DNA from: Ceratopteris richardii
Taxonomy: Eukaryota > Streptophyta > Polypodiopsida > Polypodiales > Pteridaceae
DNA length: 64,000 nt
Assembly (NCBI GenBank): GCA_020310875.1
Contig: CM035431.1
Span: 20,388,267-20,452,266, forward strand
Direction of reading: 5' to 3'
Position numbers and translations under genes: made by a program. Below, piece by piece: positions 19,330-31,600 of this stretch (within the stretch, counting starts at the first letter, position 1; each line of letters begins with the position of its first letter). Below the pieces are notes generated by a model, which saw nothing but the letters and a program-made list of their open reading frames with translations, did not search any database and was not told the DNA's origin.

Positions 19330-22300
19330 AAGAATTAGAACTTTGTTATCAGAGTAAGTCTAATTCCCATATTCTTATCTCTTCACTTGATATGTATGCA
19401 TTAATTCAGGAATATGCCTCTAGTATTAATCATGACTATGATGCCTTAGTGGAGACCAAATATAAAACTGTTAGCAAGAAGGTTAAACCCGTAGCTCAAC
19501 CACTACCAAAATTCAGTAATGATCTTCTAAAGAATGTAAGTCATGAGCCAATCCTCAGAAATCCAACAAATATTGGCCATGTATTTACTAAAGAATCCTT
19601 AAATCAAATTAAATTAGATGCTAGTGGTTTCCTTCTTCCAGCAGAAAAAGAGTATTTTCTAAAGATTATTGAGCAACATGGAAGAGCATTTTCTCTAGAG
19701 CCTTCAGAGATAGGATGTGCAGATCCTAAGATAGTTTCCCCGATGATTATTTTCACTATTCCCCATATTCCTTGGAATTTGCGCCCTATTCCTGTACCTA
19801 AAGCTCATCTTCCAGAGTTGATTAGATTACTGAAAGAAAAAATTCATATGCATATTTTAGAATCCTCTTCAGCTCCCTATTCAAACCGTTGGTTTACTGT
19901 GCCCAAGAAGAGTGGAAAACTTCGGTTTATCCAAGATCTTCAGCCAGTTAATAAAGTTACCATTAGAAATGTGGGTACAGGTCCAATTGTGGATGAATTT
20001 GCGGAAGCATTTTCAGGCAATTCTATATATTCAATGGGTGATCTCTACTCTGGGTATGATCAATTTCAATTGGCATTAGAAAGTAGAGACATTACTACCA
20101 TGAAAACACCTTTGGGATTAGTTAGGATGTGTACATTACCTCAAGGTGCGACCAATTCAGTAGCACACATGATGAGTGCAATGAATTTGGTTTTGCACGA
20201 TTTTATTCCTCACATTACTATGCCCTTTATAGATGACATTCCCATTAAGGGTTGCTTGGAAGAAGAGAAAGATAGCACTCTGGATGAAGATGGTTGTCGA
20301 AGATTTGTAAAGGCTCATATTCTTGATTGCAAAAAAATCTTTGAGCGATTTATTCAAGTTGGCTTAACGTTATCTATAGAAAAATCTACTTTTGGTGTTA
20401 ATGAGGTCCTCATTGTAGGTCATCTTTGTGGCCATTATGGACGGAAGCCATACCCTCAGAAAATTGATGCCATTAGTAAGATTTCGGAGATATGTCAAAA
20501 TGTGAGTGAAGTTCGACGATTCTTAGGAGCCTGTATCTTCTATGTTATATGGATACCACATTTTGCACATATAGCTGACTGTCTTTATGATTTACTAAGG
20601 AAGAAAAGAAAATTTTTATGGACTGAAAAACATACTCAAGCAATGCGTAGATTAAAGAAGTTGCTTCAAGAAGCTCCAATCCTTAAACGAGTAGATTATA
20701 CAAATAATAAGCCTATTATTTTGACTGTTGATACTAGTCCTATTGGAATTGGCTGGGTCATAAGTCAAGATGATGAAGAGGGTAGAAGATATGCTATTAG
20801 ATTTGGAGCTAAGATTTTACATAATACTCAAAGAAATTATCCTCAAATTAAAAGAGAACTTTGGGGTTTAGTCACAGCTCTAAAGTCCGATAAAGAATAT
20901 TTCATAGGAGCAAATGTGATTGTGGAGACAGATTGTTTACCGTTAATTGGAATGATCACAAACTGTTCTTCACCAGATATTGCAATGCTTCGTTGGATTT
21001 CTTATATCAAATTTATAAATCCAGTTTTAATTCATATTTCAGGAAAATCAAACTCTGTTGCTGATATGCTCTCAAGAGCTAGGTATGATGAGAATGATGA
21101 AGCCAAAGTAGATACTAATACGATAAATTATGATTCCCAAGTTTATGTATATGAACAATTTAATTCAGATGAATATGCAGGAGAGTGGCTAGAGATTGGA
21201 AAGTATCTTAGTACTTTAGTTAGATCACCTTCATGGTCTTCAAACAGATTTAGAAATATTAGAAAAAGGGCATTTAACTTTTTCTTAAAAAATGGATTGC
21301 TTTGGAGACATGCAAGGGGGAAGATCAAAATGCCTCAAAGAGTACTAGGTACTAAGAATCTTCAGATGCAAGTTATGAAGAACATGCATGATACTTTATG
21401 GGCCGGGCATAAAGGTTTTGTTGCCACTTATGAAAAAATTAGAGAGTGTTACTGGTGGCCAGGTATTTATGTTAATGTAAAGAAATATGTAGATTCTTGT
21501 GATGTATGTCAAGTTTATTCATCGGTTAAGCATAGGGATCCACTACATCCTACGTATCCACCATGCATACACTATAAGTGGGTAGTGGACTTAGTAACTA
21601 TGCCCACAGGTATCGATAGAATGAGATACATAGTTCTTGCTCGTGAAGATCTTACTAATCATGTAGAAGGCCGAGCTCTTAGATCAAAAACTACTTTCAA
21701 TGTATGCAAATTTCTTTTAGAAGATGTGATTTCGAGATTTGGGTATATTGAAAAAATAGTAGCCGATAGGGGCGAATTAGATGCGCAAGAGGCTAGGGAA
21801 TTCTTTGCTAGGCATGGGATTCGTTTAGCTCTTACGACTGCATATAACCCTGAGGCTAACGGAAAAATAGAAAGAGGGCATTCCCCTATCATAAAAGCGA
21901 TTTCTAAAGCTTGCAAAGGAGAATTGAAGAATTGGCCAAAATTTTTGCCATTCGCTTTGTGGGCTGATAGAATGACCTGTACGAGAACGACAGGGTTTAT
22001 GCCGGCAGAGCTTATGTACTGCCAAAAACCAATTTTTCCAATAAATACCCAAATTCTTACTTGGACTATGCTTCCTTGGAAAGATAACTTATCTACTGAA
22101 GACTTGCTAGCCCTAAGGATTCAGCAACTAGAGCAAGGGAATGAGAGATTGGAAGACGCTGTAGAAAAATTAAAAACTTCTCGACTTAAAAATAAAAAGT
22201 ATTTTGATAAATCACATAGGTTAAGGCCAAAGCCAATAAAAATTGATGATTGGGTATTGATATATGATAGCACATTTGATATACAGTATGATGCCCGTAG

Positions 22301-22487
22301 AAAATTAAAAAAGCGATGGTTTGGACCTTATGTGGTGGTCAAAAGCTATGAAAATGGAACGTATGCTTTAAGAGAGTTAGATGGAACTCCGCTTAAAAAT
22401 TTAATTGCAGGTAAAAGAATTAAAATATTTAAACAAAGAAATGAAGAATTTTATGAACTAATATATGATGAAGGAAATGAAGAATGA
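19314..22487 (+). CDS. G2 pol: RT, RNase H, integrase (copy 1)
   Basis: About 1057 codons, open from 19305 without an ATG at the start, so it needs frame change from upstream. RT: KYKTVSKKVKPVAQPLP, WFTVPKKSGKLRFIQDLQPV, LPQGATNSVAHMMSAMN and the catalytic FIDD at residues 305-308. RNase H: D473 (TVDTSPIGIG), KRELWGLVTAL and D540 (VETDCLPL). Integrase: an H-H-C-C zinc region ending CDVCQ, then catalytic D759, D818 (VADRG) and E853 (GKIERGH). A GPY-type C-terminus (KRWFGPYVVV) is present, but no chromodomain. The RT motifs differ from ordinary plant gypsy (LPFGLxNAPxxF, YLDD) and resemble what I remember from fungal elements. Copy 1 has all catalytic residues. Confidence 0.93.
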   Translation: MLSTLEELELCYQSKSNSHILISSLDMYALIQEYASSINHDYDALVETKYKTVSKKVKPVAQPLPKFSNDLLKNVSHEPILRNPTNIGHVFTKESLNQIKLDASGFLLPAEKEYFLKIIEQHGRAFSLEPSEIGCADPKIVSPMIIFTIPHIPWNLRPIPVPKAHLPELIRLLKEKIHMHILESSSAPYSNRWFTVPKKSGKLRFIQDLQPVNKVTIRNVGTGPIVDEFAEAFSGNSIYSMGDLYSGYDQFQLALESRDITTMKTPLGLVRMCTLPQGATNSVAHMMSAMNLVLHDFIPHITMPFIDDIPIKGCLEEEKDSTLDEDGCRRFVKAHILDCKKIFERFIQVGLTLSIEKSTFGVNEVLIVGHLCGHYGRKPYPQKIDAISKISEICQNVSEVRRFLGACIFYVIWIPHFAHIADCLYDLLRKKRKFLWTEKHTQAMRRLKKLLQEAPILKRVDYTNNKPIILTVDTSPIGIGWVISQDDEEGRRYAIRFGAKILHNTQRNYPQIKRELWGLVTALKSDKEYFIGANVIVETDCLPLIGMITNCSSPDIAMLRWISYIKFINPVLIHISGKSNSVADMLSRARYDENDEAKVDTNTINYDSQVYVYEQFNSDEYAGEWLEIGKYLSTLVRSPSWSSNRFRNIRKRAFNFFLKNGLLWRHARGKIKMPQRVLGTKNLQMQVMKNMHDTLWAGHKGFVATYEKIRECYWWPGIYVNVKKYVDSCDVCQVYSSVKHRDPLHPTYPPCIHYKWVVDLVTMPTGIDRMRYIVLAREDLTNHVEGRALRSKTTFNVCKFLLEDVISRFGYIEKIVADRGELDAQEAREFFARHGIRLALTTAYNPEANGKIERGHSPIIKAISKACKGELKNWPKFLPFALWADRMTCTRTTGFMPAELMYCQKPIFPINTQILTWTMLPWKDNLSTEDLLALRIQQLEQGNERLEDAVEKLKTSRLKNKKYFDKSHRLRPKPIKIDDWVLIYDSTFDIQYDARRKLKKRWFGPYVVVKSYENGTYALRELDGTPLKNLIAGKRIKIFKQRNEEFYELIYDEGNEE

Positions 22488-23687
22488 TTTTGTTTTAATA
22501 AAAAACAATGTTTAAATTTTCTTTTAAATATGTTTTTTATTATTTATTTCTTTTACATATATGAAAATACAAAATTATTTATAAAAATTAATTTGTCTTG
22601 AAAGTCTTTATATTGTTGCTTGATAGCAGGAGTTGAAAATGTTTGTTTTAAAACCAATTAATTAAAGACTGATTTATGATAAAGATGAAGCGCAGGAGAT
22701 TGAAGATAATTCATGCAGTTTACACAATTAAGCAATCAAAGCGATATTTGGATAAAAGGCGATGCTAAAGATGGTATCAATATAGATCAGGTGAAACAGT
22801 TCTAACTCTGCTTAATGTTTTAAGTTTTGTTTTTCATGCATTATCATAATTAGAAACGTACATTCTTCAACTAGGTAAAGAAACCTCTTAAAATTATGAA
22901 ACGTAGAATTTACACTGAAGTAGGGATGTGCTTGAAAAGAAGATAGGGATTAGAAGACCTATGGCTGTCATATGGATAGTTGAAGGAACCCTTAACTAGC
23001 AACTCCTAGTAGAAGTAGACGTGTTTTATATAGGTAAGCTTCCTTAAGTCTGACCCATTTAGCAAAAGAGATCCTAGTTCCTGCTTTAGCTTACCTCTAG
23101 ATCCTTTGCTCTGATTAGGGGTTAAGCCTTTCCCCTTCATCAAAAAAGTTGCGAAGAAAAATTGAAAGCAGTACATTAATGGTTGCTGCTTATGAAAAGA
23201 GAAAAATTATACAAAGAAAAATTATGATTAAAAAAAAATTGAGATAAAAGAAAAATCAAATAAATCAGTTGTGGTCTCGAAATCACTTCTGATTTGAAAA
23301 GCGGGCTATATAAGGCGGATGTATGCTAGAGGGGAGTTAGTTTTTTGTATCTTAATGGCAAATGGTTAGGAGATGAGGGTAGAAGGCCTATATAACATAT
23401 GCTTTACTTATGAACAGAGTTAATAGGAGAGTTAGTACGAACACTATTTAAATGACTTCTATAGTTTCTTTCTAAAACCTGTTTTTCAATTCATGCATTG
23501 GTCGAAAAGGTTTAAATTCAAGTTTACATAATTTTATAAGTCTTCTTTGCTATTTGAAGATGTACTAATGATAGAAGCATTTTTATATATAGAAAATTTT
23601 AAGTTGATTCATGAATAAATTTCACAAGAAGTTGATATTGCTTTCTGTGATCTGCAGGTTGGCCCATCGAGGACGATGTGCAGGTTT
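22488..23687 (+). other. G2 untranslated 3' internal region
   Basis: About 1.2 kb AT-rich sequence after pol with no open frame worth calling. The second copy is at 31834-33033, with a few substitutions. Confidence 0.6.
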
Positions 23688-23699
23688 GGCCGGGGCGAA
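23688..23699 (+). promoter_or_regulatory. G2 polypurine tract
   Basis: GGCCGGGGCGAA directly before the LTR edge TGTCGG is the likely plus-strand primer, though not a perfect purine run. The second copy is at 33034-33045. Confidence 0.55.
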
Positions 23700-25437
23700 T
23701 GTCGGAAAGTTTTTCAACTTTCCAGTTAAAGACCAGAGAACATGAAAACAACTTTATTGGTGATCTCAAACCTTTTATGTATATGTTAGGGTTTACCCTA
23801 ATTACTTATTTAATGAGAATTTCCTATTTAACATTCAAGAATTATGGGTATTCAGCCTAGGGTTTGTTGAATTCATGTGTTGTTTATAAGAGTTGGTTAC
23901 TGTTAAGGGTTTAGACGAGTTATAATGGGTGAAAGCTAGGGTTCAGAAGGATTTTAATGATCTAACCCAGGGGGTTTTATGGGTTTCCAATAGGGTTTCT
24001 AGGATTTAATATATTTAAAGGGTTAACATAGATGTTACTCAAAAACATTAATATCTAAATTACATATTTATGTATTAAAACATTAAATTATGTCATTAAT
24101 AATTATTTTAATTATTTGTGTGCATTTAAAAACTAAGGTTTGAATATATTAAATGCTTAACCTAAGTCTAATTTAAATGCATTATTAAATTAAGAAAATT
24201 AAGATAATTCAATTAAAATGAAAAAGTAATGGATAATTAATGAGTGATTTATATGAAAAGTGTGTAAAGAATGGTGTGAGCTAAATGTGTAATTAAAGTG
24301 AATGAAGGAGTGGTCTCAATAGAAGATGCACTTAAAGTGAAAAAAGTAGGTTAAGAGAAAGAGTGGAGAGAATTAGTGAAGATGAAAAGAGAGGAGTAGA
24401 AATTAAGTGTAATTAAAGTAGAAAAGTTAAACTGGAAAGAGTGGTGAATGTTAATAGGAAAAAGGATGGATGAGGACAAAAAGTAGAAACCAAAAGAGTG
24501 GCTTAGAAATGATTTGTGTAAGTATTTATATGTGTGTTAAGCTCTGTTATTTCCTAATGGTTTTTTTTCAGAAACAAACATTGAAGATTGAAAGCAAAAG
24601 TATCGAAGAGCATCGTGACTTTTCAACAAATCACCCAACAATCGGATATAAATCCTTAGAAATTTTCTTGATTAAGCCTTGTATAGGACTCTCATATTAT
24701 TAGCCATCGTTTAAAGCAATTATATCATTCAGTATTGTCTTTAGGATTCAATCGAACTCAAATTTGTATTCGCATTCTTGTTAATTATAATTTCGCTTGT
24801 TTATCTCAGAAAAAAATTTGGAATTGATCATTCGTATGTCGATAGAAAAAGGAACAACTAGTAATGCTACAAATGAATCTGTTAGGAAACATGAATTAGA
24901 ACATTTAATTTTAAGCACTTTATTACCATCTCCACTTGAACCTTCATCTACCAACGAACATAGTGAATCTGAATTACTCAAAGATAAAATAGTTCACGAG
25001 TCGTTACGGCCAATTGAATACGATCGTCTTGTTTCGCGCTTATTACCATTATTTACCATCGTTTTGCCTGAACCAGAATTTAATGATGACTTATTTCCAC
25101 CAGCATTAGTGCGGAAATCAGGCATAGATCAAAATACAACTGAAGAACAGGAGCTAATTAAAAATCAAATTACCAAGGAAACCTTAGTGTCACCGTATCA
25201 AATCGAAGCCATGGAACTATATAGAGCAGCACAGCCTTACGGGGCTTAAAACATTTAAAGTGTTTCAATTATCGACTTCATATTTCCTAGATTTACGTCT
25301 AATTCTTAGAATTTCTTTTATCTTAGACTCACAAACATCTATCCCTTTGTACCTACGATTGTCTCATACACCCTGCGTGTGCCGAGGGATTTACTGGCTG
25401 CCTGATCCACCAGCCTTATGTCCGCAACTTCCCGACA
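23700..25437 (+). repeat. G2 LTR 2 (shared, central)
   Basis: Same 1738-bp LTR at +9346; appears identical to LTR 1. It is both the 3' LTR of the first copy and the 5' LTR of the second. Confidence 0.95.
24836..25249 (+). CDS. LTR-resident ORF of G2 (copy 2)
   Basis: Same 137-codon frame in the central LTR, unchanged at the protein level. Confidence 0.4.
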   Translation: MSIEKGTTSNATNESVRKHELEHLILSTLLPSPLEPSSTNEHSESELLKDKIVHESLRPIEYDRLVSRLLPLFTIVLPEPEFNDDLFPPALVRKSGIDQNTTEEQELIKNQITKETLVSPYQIEAMELYRAAQPYGA

Positions 25438-26099
25438 TCTTGGTGAACCTGACGTGAAGGTTCGGCACGACATCGTAGGTATAAAGGTATATTTACATTT
25501 TGTTTTGCATATGCATAAATAGATAATTTGACGATTGAAGGAGGCGTATCGACATCCGTTGTAGCTGCAGCTGATTGATCCTCGTCACGTCACCTTTATC
25601 CATCAACTTTCATAAAAATGACGATTACACATGCATGAAAAGATTTTGCATTGAGCACATTCACAACGAACCTCTTCATCAAATTGGCTGATCAGGTATA
25701 TTTTTTCTTATTCTGTTGCATAATAGTAGGAAAGTTTTCTTTCTTTCTATTTCTAAAGCAGTAGGAAATTTTTCTTTATTGCATAGTAGTAGGAAAGTTT
25801 CTTTATTGCAAAATAGTAGGAAAGTGTTCTTTCTTTCTATTTACCACATAATAGGAAACATTTCTTTATTGAAAAATCAAAGGAAAGTTTTCTTTTTGGT
25901 TATAAAAATACTAGGAACAATTTCTTTTTCAAAGTAGTAGTAAATTTTTCTTTAGTTTTGTTGGCAAAGAAATAGGAATATTTTCTGTATTTTTGTTTCT
26001 TTTATCACGGAGACGTATCAGGAACAAGATATAGACGGCTTATTACGAGAATTATATACGTATATTTCATATTTATCTATAAAGTTAGACTTATCTACT

Positions 26100-28436
26100 A
26101 TGGCAGATCACTTTGAAGAACAGCGAATTTGGAAGATCATAGATGCCATTAAAACAGATAGGGGGGAATTTACTGGAATAAATGTAACAGCTTATCTTAA
26201 ATATTATGAACAATTAACAGAACAATATGGGTTACCTGAAGACAATAAAAAAGATACCTTTATACGAATTGCTCATGGGTTCACTAGAGAGAGAATCCAA
26301 TTGCGAGTAGTCCAACCAAACATGACTTGGGTGGATTTCAAGACTCGGCTTCTTACTGAATTTTCGCATGAAGATTACAGTAAGAATAATAGAGCCACAT
26401 TCATGCGATGGGTAGGAACAACAAAGTTAGACCAACACATAACTCAGGGATTAGCTGAATTTGATATTAAATTTAACCAAATGCCTCAAGCAGACAGAAC
26501 AGCTCTTGAACCGGATAAATTAAGAAATTTTCTAAACATGATAGATCCATCTCTTAGACGAGAGCTAGAACCAATGCTTGAGGATGGAGCAACTGCCAGT
26601 GGGCTTACTGGAAATTGGGATAATGTAAGAGCAGCTGTCCATAGGTTAGCCCAAAGACAGGAGCGAAATCAGATACAAACTCCAAGAATATATGAAAGAG
26701 ATGTGCCAGGAAAAATAGATAATGACCTCACTCCTCATAACCCTAGAAAGGATGACTCTGAACTTACAATGTTAAAAACATCAGTCGAATCACTTGTCAA
26801 ACATGTGGAGACTTTGGCGACTGAAATAGCTACTATAAAGAGTATGCAAGAACTTAAATTGAGAGATCAGGAGAAACCAAAAGAAGTAGAACAAAATCCT
26901 AGGAATCAGATGCCAGCTAGAAGACCATTTAACCAAGCACGTAGATGTCTCTGGTGTGATGATTTGGAGCATCCACACTGGACATGCAACTTATTTAAAG
27001 AGGCCAAGGATAAGAATTGGGTCACAGAAGTAGATCGAAAGATCTGTGACTATGTAACAAAAAGGCCTTTGGCATCAAACTATGGAAAAGGAGGTATGAA
27101 AACCTTCTTTGAAGCCTCCACAAGCCAAAATACATATGCTTGTAGGCTGGATAGTGAAGACTCTAATTGTGATTTCTGGGAGCAGGTTTATGATACTGCT
27201 AGTAGAGGCAAGTTATCTGTTGAGAACTTATATGCTACGAGCTCGGATATTAGATCAAAAACATGTTGGAATGAGCCAGTAGACATGTTCTCAGTTTATG
27301 CCCACGAAATTAATATCGATGAGAAGAGGAAACGGGATGAAGAGGGACAGTCTAAACGAACAACTAGGGCTAGAAAAGAGGGTGAAACGACTGATTCAAT
27401 TAAAGAACCGCCTATGATGGAGCCTAGTCAAGAACCAAAACAACAGGAACAAGAAAAGAAGTCTCAAAATAAGGGTAAAGGAAAGAAAGTAGGAGAAAAT
27501 TTAGAAAAGAAAACTACAAGTGAAGATAGAAGTCAAGAGCAACCAAATGAAACACAACCCATACGAGAAGAAGGAAGTAAGGAAGAAAAACCGAAAAAGA
27601 AACCTCCGACTTTCCGATTGATCTCGCAAATTGAGAAACAAATAGACATTCGGAAAGTTATGGATGAGAAATTTATGAAGGCAGAAGTAACCATGACATT
27701 AGAGGAATGGTTAGCATTTTCAAGAACAGATGTGAAGGAAGATTTCATGAGTATCATTAAAAGGCGAAGAGAACCTATAGAGTATAGAACGGAAGATATT
27801 GAAATGGAGGAAAGAAAAGATCAGGATGAACCGAAAGTGAGTGTTGTACAAATAAATGAATCTGAGTATAGAGAATCGTCTGATCGTAGAAATTATTTAG
27901 GACCTATTATTGGACATTTGGAAAAAGGAAATGATGACCCAAATAGCCATTACACTCAAAAACATTGGGCTAGGGGTACTACTGAAACTATAGTTAAGAT
28001 AGGAAATAATAATAAACCGCAAGTAGCATTAATCGATTCAGGATCAGAAATCAATGTAGTCTCAAGGGAGATTTATAATGAGGGAAAATGGCCCATAGAT
28101 AGGGACCATGGATGGAAAATGAAGGCAGCCAACAATGCTTCTGGTTATCTACTAGGAGCTTGTGCAAATGTTCCTATTACTATTGGAGATGTTAAAGAGG
28201 AACATAATTTCTTTGTTCATGATGACTGCTCGTACCCAATTATTTTGGGGCAGCCGTTTATTTGTGAACAAAGAATGGAGACAAAAGTATTAGATGATGG
28301 AAGTGCTTTTGCAAGAATTCGTTCTCGTGATGACCTGAAATCTGTTCAATTCATGACGCTTTGTATAAACCATCCTCGTAATCGTAGATCGTTAAGAAAA
28401 ACTCCTTTAAGACACATAGATCAGGATTTCGAGTAA
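26100..28436 (+). CDS. G2 gag-protease, copy 2
   Basis: Translates identically to copy 1 over all 778 codons, including zinc knuckle and DSG protease site. The identity shows how recent the tandem duplication is. Confidence 0.93.
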   Translation: MADHFEEQRIWKIIDAIKTDRGEFTGINVTAYLKYYEQLTEQYGLPEDNKKDTFIRIAHGFTRERIQLRVVQPNMTWVDFKTRLLTEFSHEDYSKNNRATFMRWVGTTKLDQHITQGLAEFDIKFNQMPQADRTALEPDKLRNFLNMIDPSLRRELEPMLEDGATASGLTGNWDNVRAAVHRLAQRQERNQIQTPRIYERDVPGKIDNDLTPHNPRKDDSELTMLKTSVESLVKHVETLATEIATIKSMQELKLRDQEKPKEVEQNPRNQMPARRPFNQARRCLWCDDLEHPHWTCNLFKEAKDKNWVTEVDRKICDYVTKRPLASNYGKGGMKTFFEASTSQNTYACRLDSEDSNCDFWEQVYDTASRGKLSVENLYATSSDIRSKTCWNEPVDMFSVYAHEINIDEKRKRDEEGQSKRTTRARKEGETTDSIKEPPMMEPSQEPKQQEQEKKSQNKGKGKKVGENLEKKTTSEDRSQEQPNETQPIREEGSKEEKPKKKPPTFRLISQIEKQIDIRKVMDEKFMKAEVTMTLEEWLAFSRTDVKEDFMSIIKRRREPIEYRTEDIEMEERKDQDEPKVSVVQINESEYRESSDRRNYLGPIIGHLEKGNDDPNSHYTQKHWARGTTETIVKIGNNNKPQVALIDSGSEINVVSREIYNEGKWPIDRDHGWKMKAANNASGYLLGACANVPITIGDVKEEHNFFVHDDCSYPIILGQPFICEQRMETKVLDDGSAFARIRSRDDLKSVQFMTLCINHPRNRRSLRKTPLRHIDQDFE

Positions 28437-28659
28437 ATGCCACTGTTGAGCGAGATGACAGTGGACTTTGGTTCGAAATCTCGCAAAATCTTGTACAGAA
28501 CTTAGATAAAATGACTGTTTATTTTCCGTCTGCTACTTTAAATATTTTTCATTTTAAACAAATTCCTAGAAAACTTATAAAAAAATACGAAAAACATTTG
28601 AAAAACAAAGGAGATTTATTAATGGATGAAAGTATTGAACATATTATTGAAACTACACA

Positions 28660-31600
28660 TTGCTTTCAACATTAGAAGAATTAGAACTTTGTTATCAGAG
28701 TAAGTCTAATTCCCATATTCTTATCTCTTCACTTGATATGTATGCATTAATTCAGGAATATGCCTCTAGTATTAATCATGACTATGATGCCTTAGTGGAG
28801 ACCAAATATAAAACTGTTAGTAAGAAGGTTAAACCCGTAGCTCAACCACTACCAAAATTCAGTAATGATCTTCTAAAGAATGTAAGTCATGAGCCAATCC
28901 TCAGAAATCCAACAAATATTGGCCATGTATTTACTAAAGAATCCTTAAATCAAATTAAATTAGATGCTAGTGGTTTCCTTCTTCCAGCAGAAAAAGAGTA
29001 TTTTCTAAAGATTATTGAGCAACATGGAAGAGCATTTTCTCTAGAGCCTTCAGAGATAGGATGTGCAGATCCTAAGATAGTTTCCCCGATGATTATTTTC
29101 ACTATTCCCCATATTCCTTGGAATTTGCGCCCTATTCCTGTACCTAAAGCTCATCTTCCAGAGTTGATTAGATTACTGAAAGAAAAAATTCATATGCATA
29201 TTTTAGAATCCTCTTCAGCTCCCTATTCAAACCGTTGGTTTACTGTGCCCAAGAAGAGTGGAAAACTTCGGTTTATCCAAGATCTTCAGCCAGTTAATAA
29301 AGTTACCATTAGAAATGTGGGTACAGGTCCAATTGTGGATGAATTTGCGGAAGCATTTTCAGGCAATTCTATATATTCAATGGGTGATCTCTACTCTGGG
29401 TATGATCAATTTCAATTGGCATTAGAAAGTAGAGACATTACTACCATGAAAACACCTTTGGGATTAGTTAGGATGTGTACATTACCTCAAGGTGCGACCA
29501 ATTCAGTAGCACACATGATGAGTGCAATGAATTTGGTTTTGCACGATTTTATTCCTCACATTACTATGCCCTTTATAGATGACATTCCCATTAAGGGTTG
29601 CTTGGAAGAAGAGAAAGATAGCACTCTGGATGAAGATGGTTGTCGAAGATTTGTAAAGGCTCATATTCTTGATTGCAAAAAAATCTTTGAGCGATTTATT
29701 CAAGTTGGCTTAACGTTATCTATAGAAAAATCTACTTTTGGTGTTAATGAGGTCCTCATTGTAGGTCATCTTTGTGGCCATTATGGACGGAAGCCATACC
29801 CTCAGAAAATTGATGCCATTAGTAAGATTTCGGAGATATGTCAAAATGTGAGTGAAGTTCGACGATTCTTAGGAGCCTGTATCTTCTATGTTATATGGAT
29901 ACCACATTTTGCACATATAGCTGACTGTCTTTATGATTTACTAAGGAAGAAAAGAAAATTTTTATGGACTGAAAAACATACTCAAGCAATGCGTAGATTA
30001 AAGAAGTTGCTTCAAGAAGCTCCAATCCTTAAACGAGTAGATTATACAAATAATAAGCCTATTATTTTGACTGTTGATACTAGTCCTATTGGAATTGGCT
30101 GGGTCATAAGTCAAGATGATGAAGAGGGTAGAAGATATGCTATTAGATTTGGAGCTAAGATTTTACATAATACTCAAAGAAATTATCCTCAAATTAAAAG
30201 AGAACTTTGGGGTTTAGTCACAGCTCTAAAGTCCGATAAAGAATATTTCATAGGAGCAAATGTGATTGTGGAGACAAATTGTTTACCGTTAATTGGAATG
30301 ATCACAAACTGTTCTTCACCAGATATTGCAATGCTTCGTTGGATTTCTTATATCAAATTTATAAATCCAGTTTTAATTCATATTTCAGGAAAATCAAACT
30401 CTGTTGCTGATATGCTCTCAAGAGCTAGGTATGATGAGAATGATGAAGCCAAAGTAGATACTAATACGATAAATTATGATTCCCAAGTTTATGTATATGA
30501 ACAATTTAATTCAGATGAATATGCAGGAGAGTGGCTAGAGATTGGAAAGTATCTTAGTACTTTAGTTAGATCACCTTCATGGTCTTCAAACAGATTTAGA
30601 AATATTAGAAAAAGGGCATTTAACTTTTTCTTAAAAAATGGATTGCTTTGGAGACATGCAAGGGGGAAGATCAAAATGCCTCAAAGAGTACTAGGTACTA
30701 AGAATCTTCAGATGCAAGTTATGAAGAACATGCATGATACTTTATGGGCCGGGCATAAAGGTTTTGTTGCCACTTATGAAAAAATTAGAGAGTGTTACTG
30801 GTGGCCAGGTATTTATGTTAATGTAAAGAAATATGTAGATTCTTGTGATGTATGTCAAGTTTATTCATCGGTTAAGCATAGGGATCCACTACATCCTACG
30901 TATCCACCATGCATACACTATAAGTGGGTAGTGGACTTAGTAACTATGCCCACAGGTATCGATAGAATGAGATACATAGTTCTTGCTCGTGAAGATCTTA
31001 CTAATCATGTAGAAGGCCGAGCTCTTAGATCAAAAACTACTTTCAATGTATGCAAATTTCTTTTAGAAGATGTGATTTCGAGATTTGGGTATATTGAAAA
31101 AATAGTAGCCGATAGGGGCGAATTAGATGCGCAAGAGGCTAGGGAATTCTTTGCTAGGCATGGGATTCGTTTAGCTCTTACGACTGCATATAACCCTGAG
31201 GCTAACGGAAAAATAGAAAGAGGGCATTCCCCTATCATAAAAGCGATTTCTAAAGCTTGCAAAGGAGAATTGAAGAATTGGCCAAAATTTTTGCCATTCG
31301 CTTTGTGGGCTGATAGAATGACCTGTACGAGAACGACAGGGTTTATGCCGGCAGAGCTTATGTACTGCCAAAAACCAATTTTTCCAATAAATACCCAAAT
31401 TCTTACTTGGACTATGCTTCCTTGGAAAGATAACTTATCTACTGAAGACTTGCTAGCCCTAAGGATTCAGCAACTAGAGCAAGGGAATGAGAGATTGGAA
31501 GACGCTGTAGAAAAATTAAAAACTTCTCGACTTAAAAATAAAAAGTATTTTGATAAATCACATAGGTTAAGGCCAAAGCCAATAAAAATTGATGATTGGG

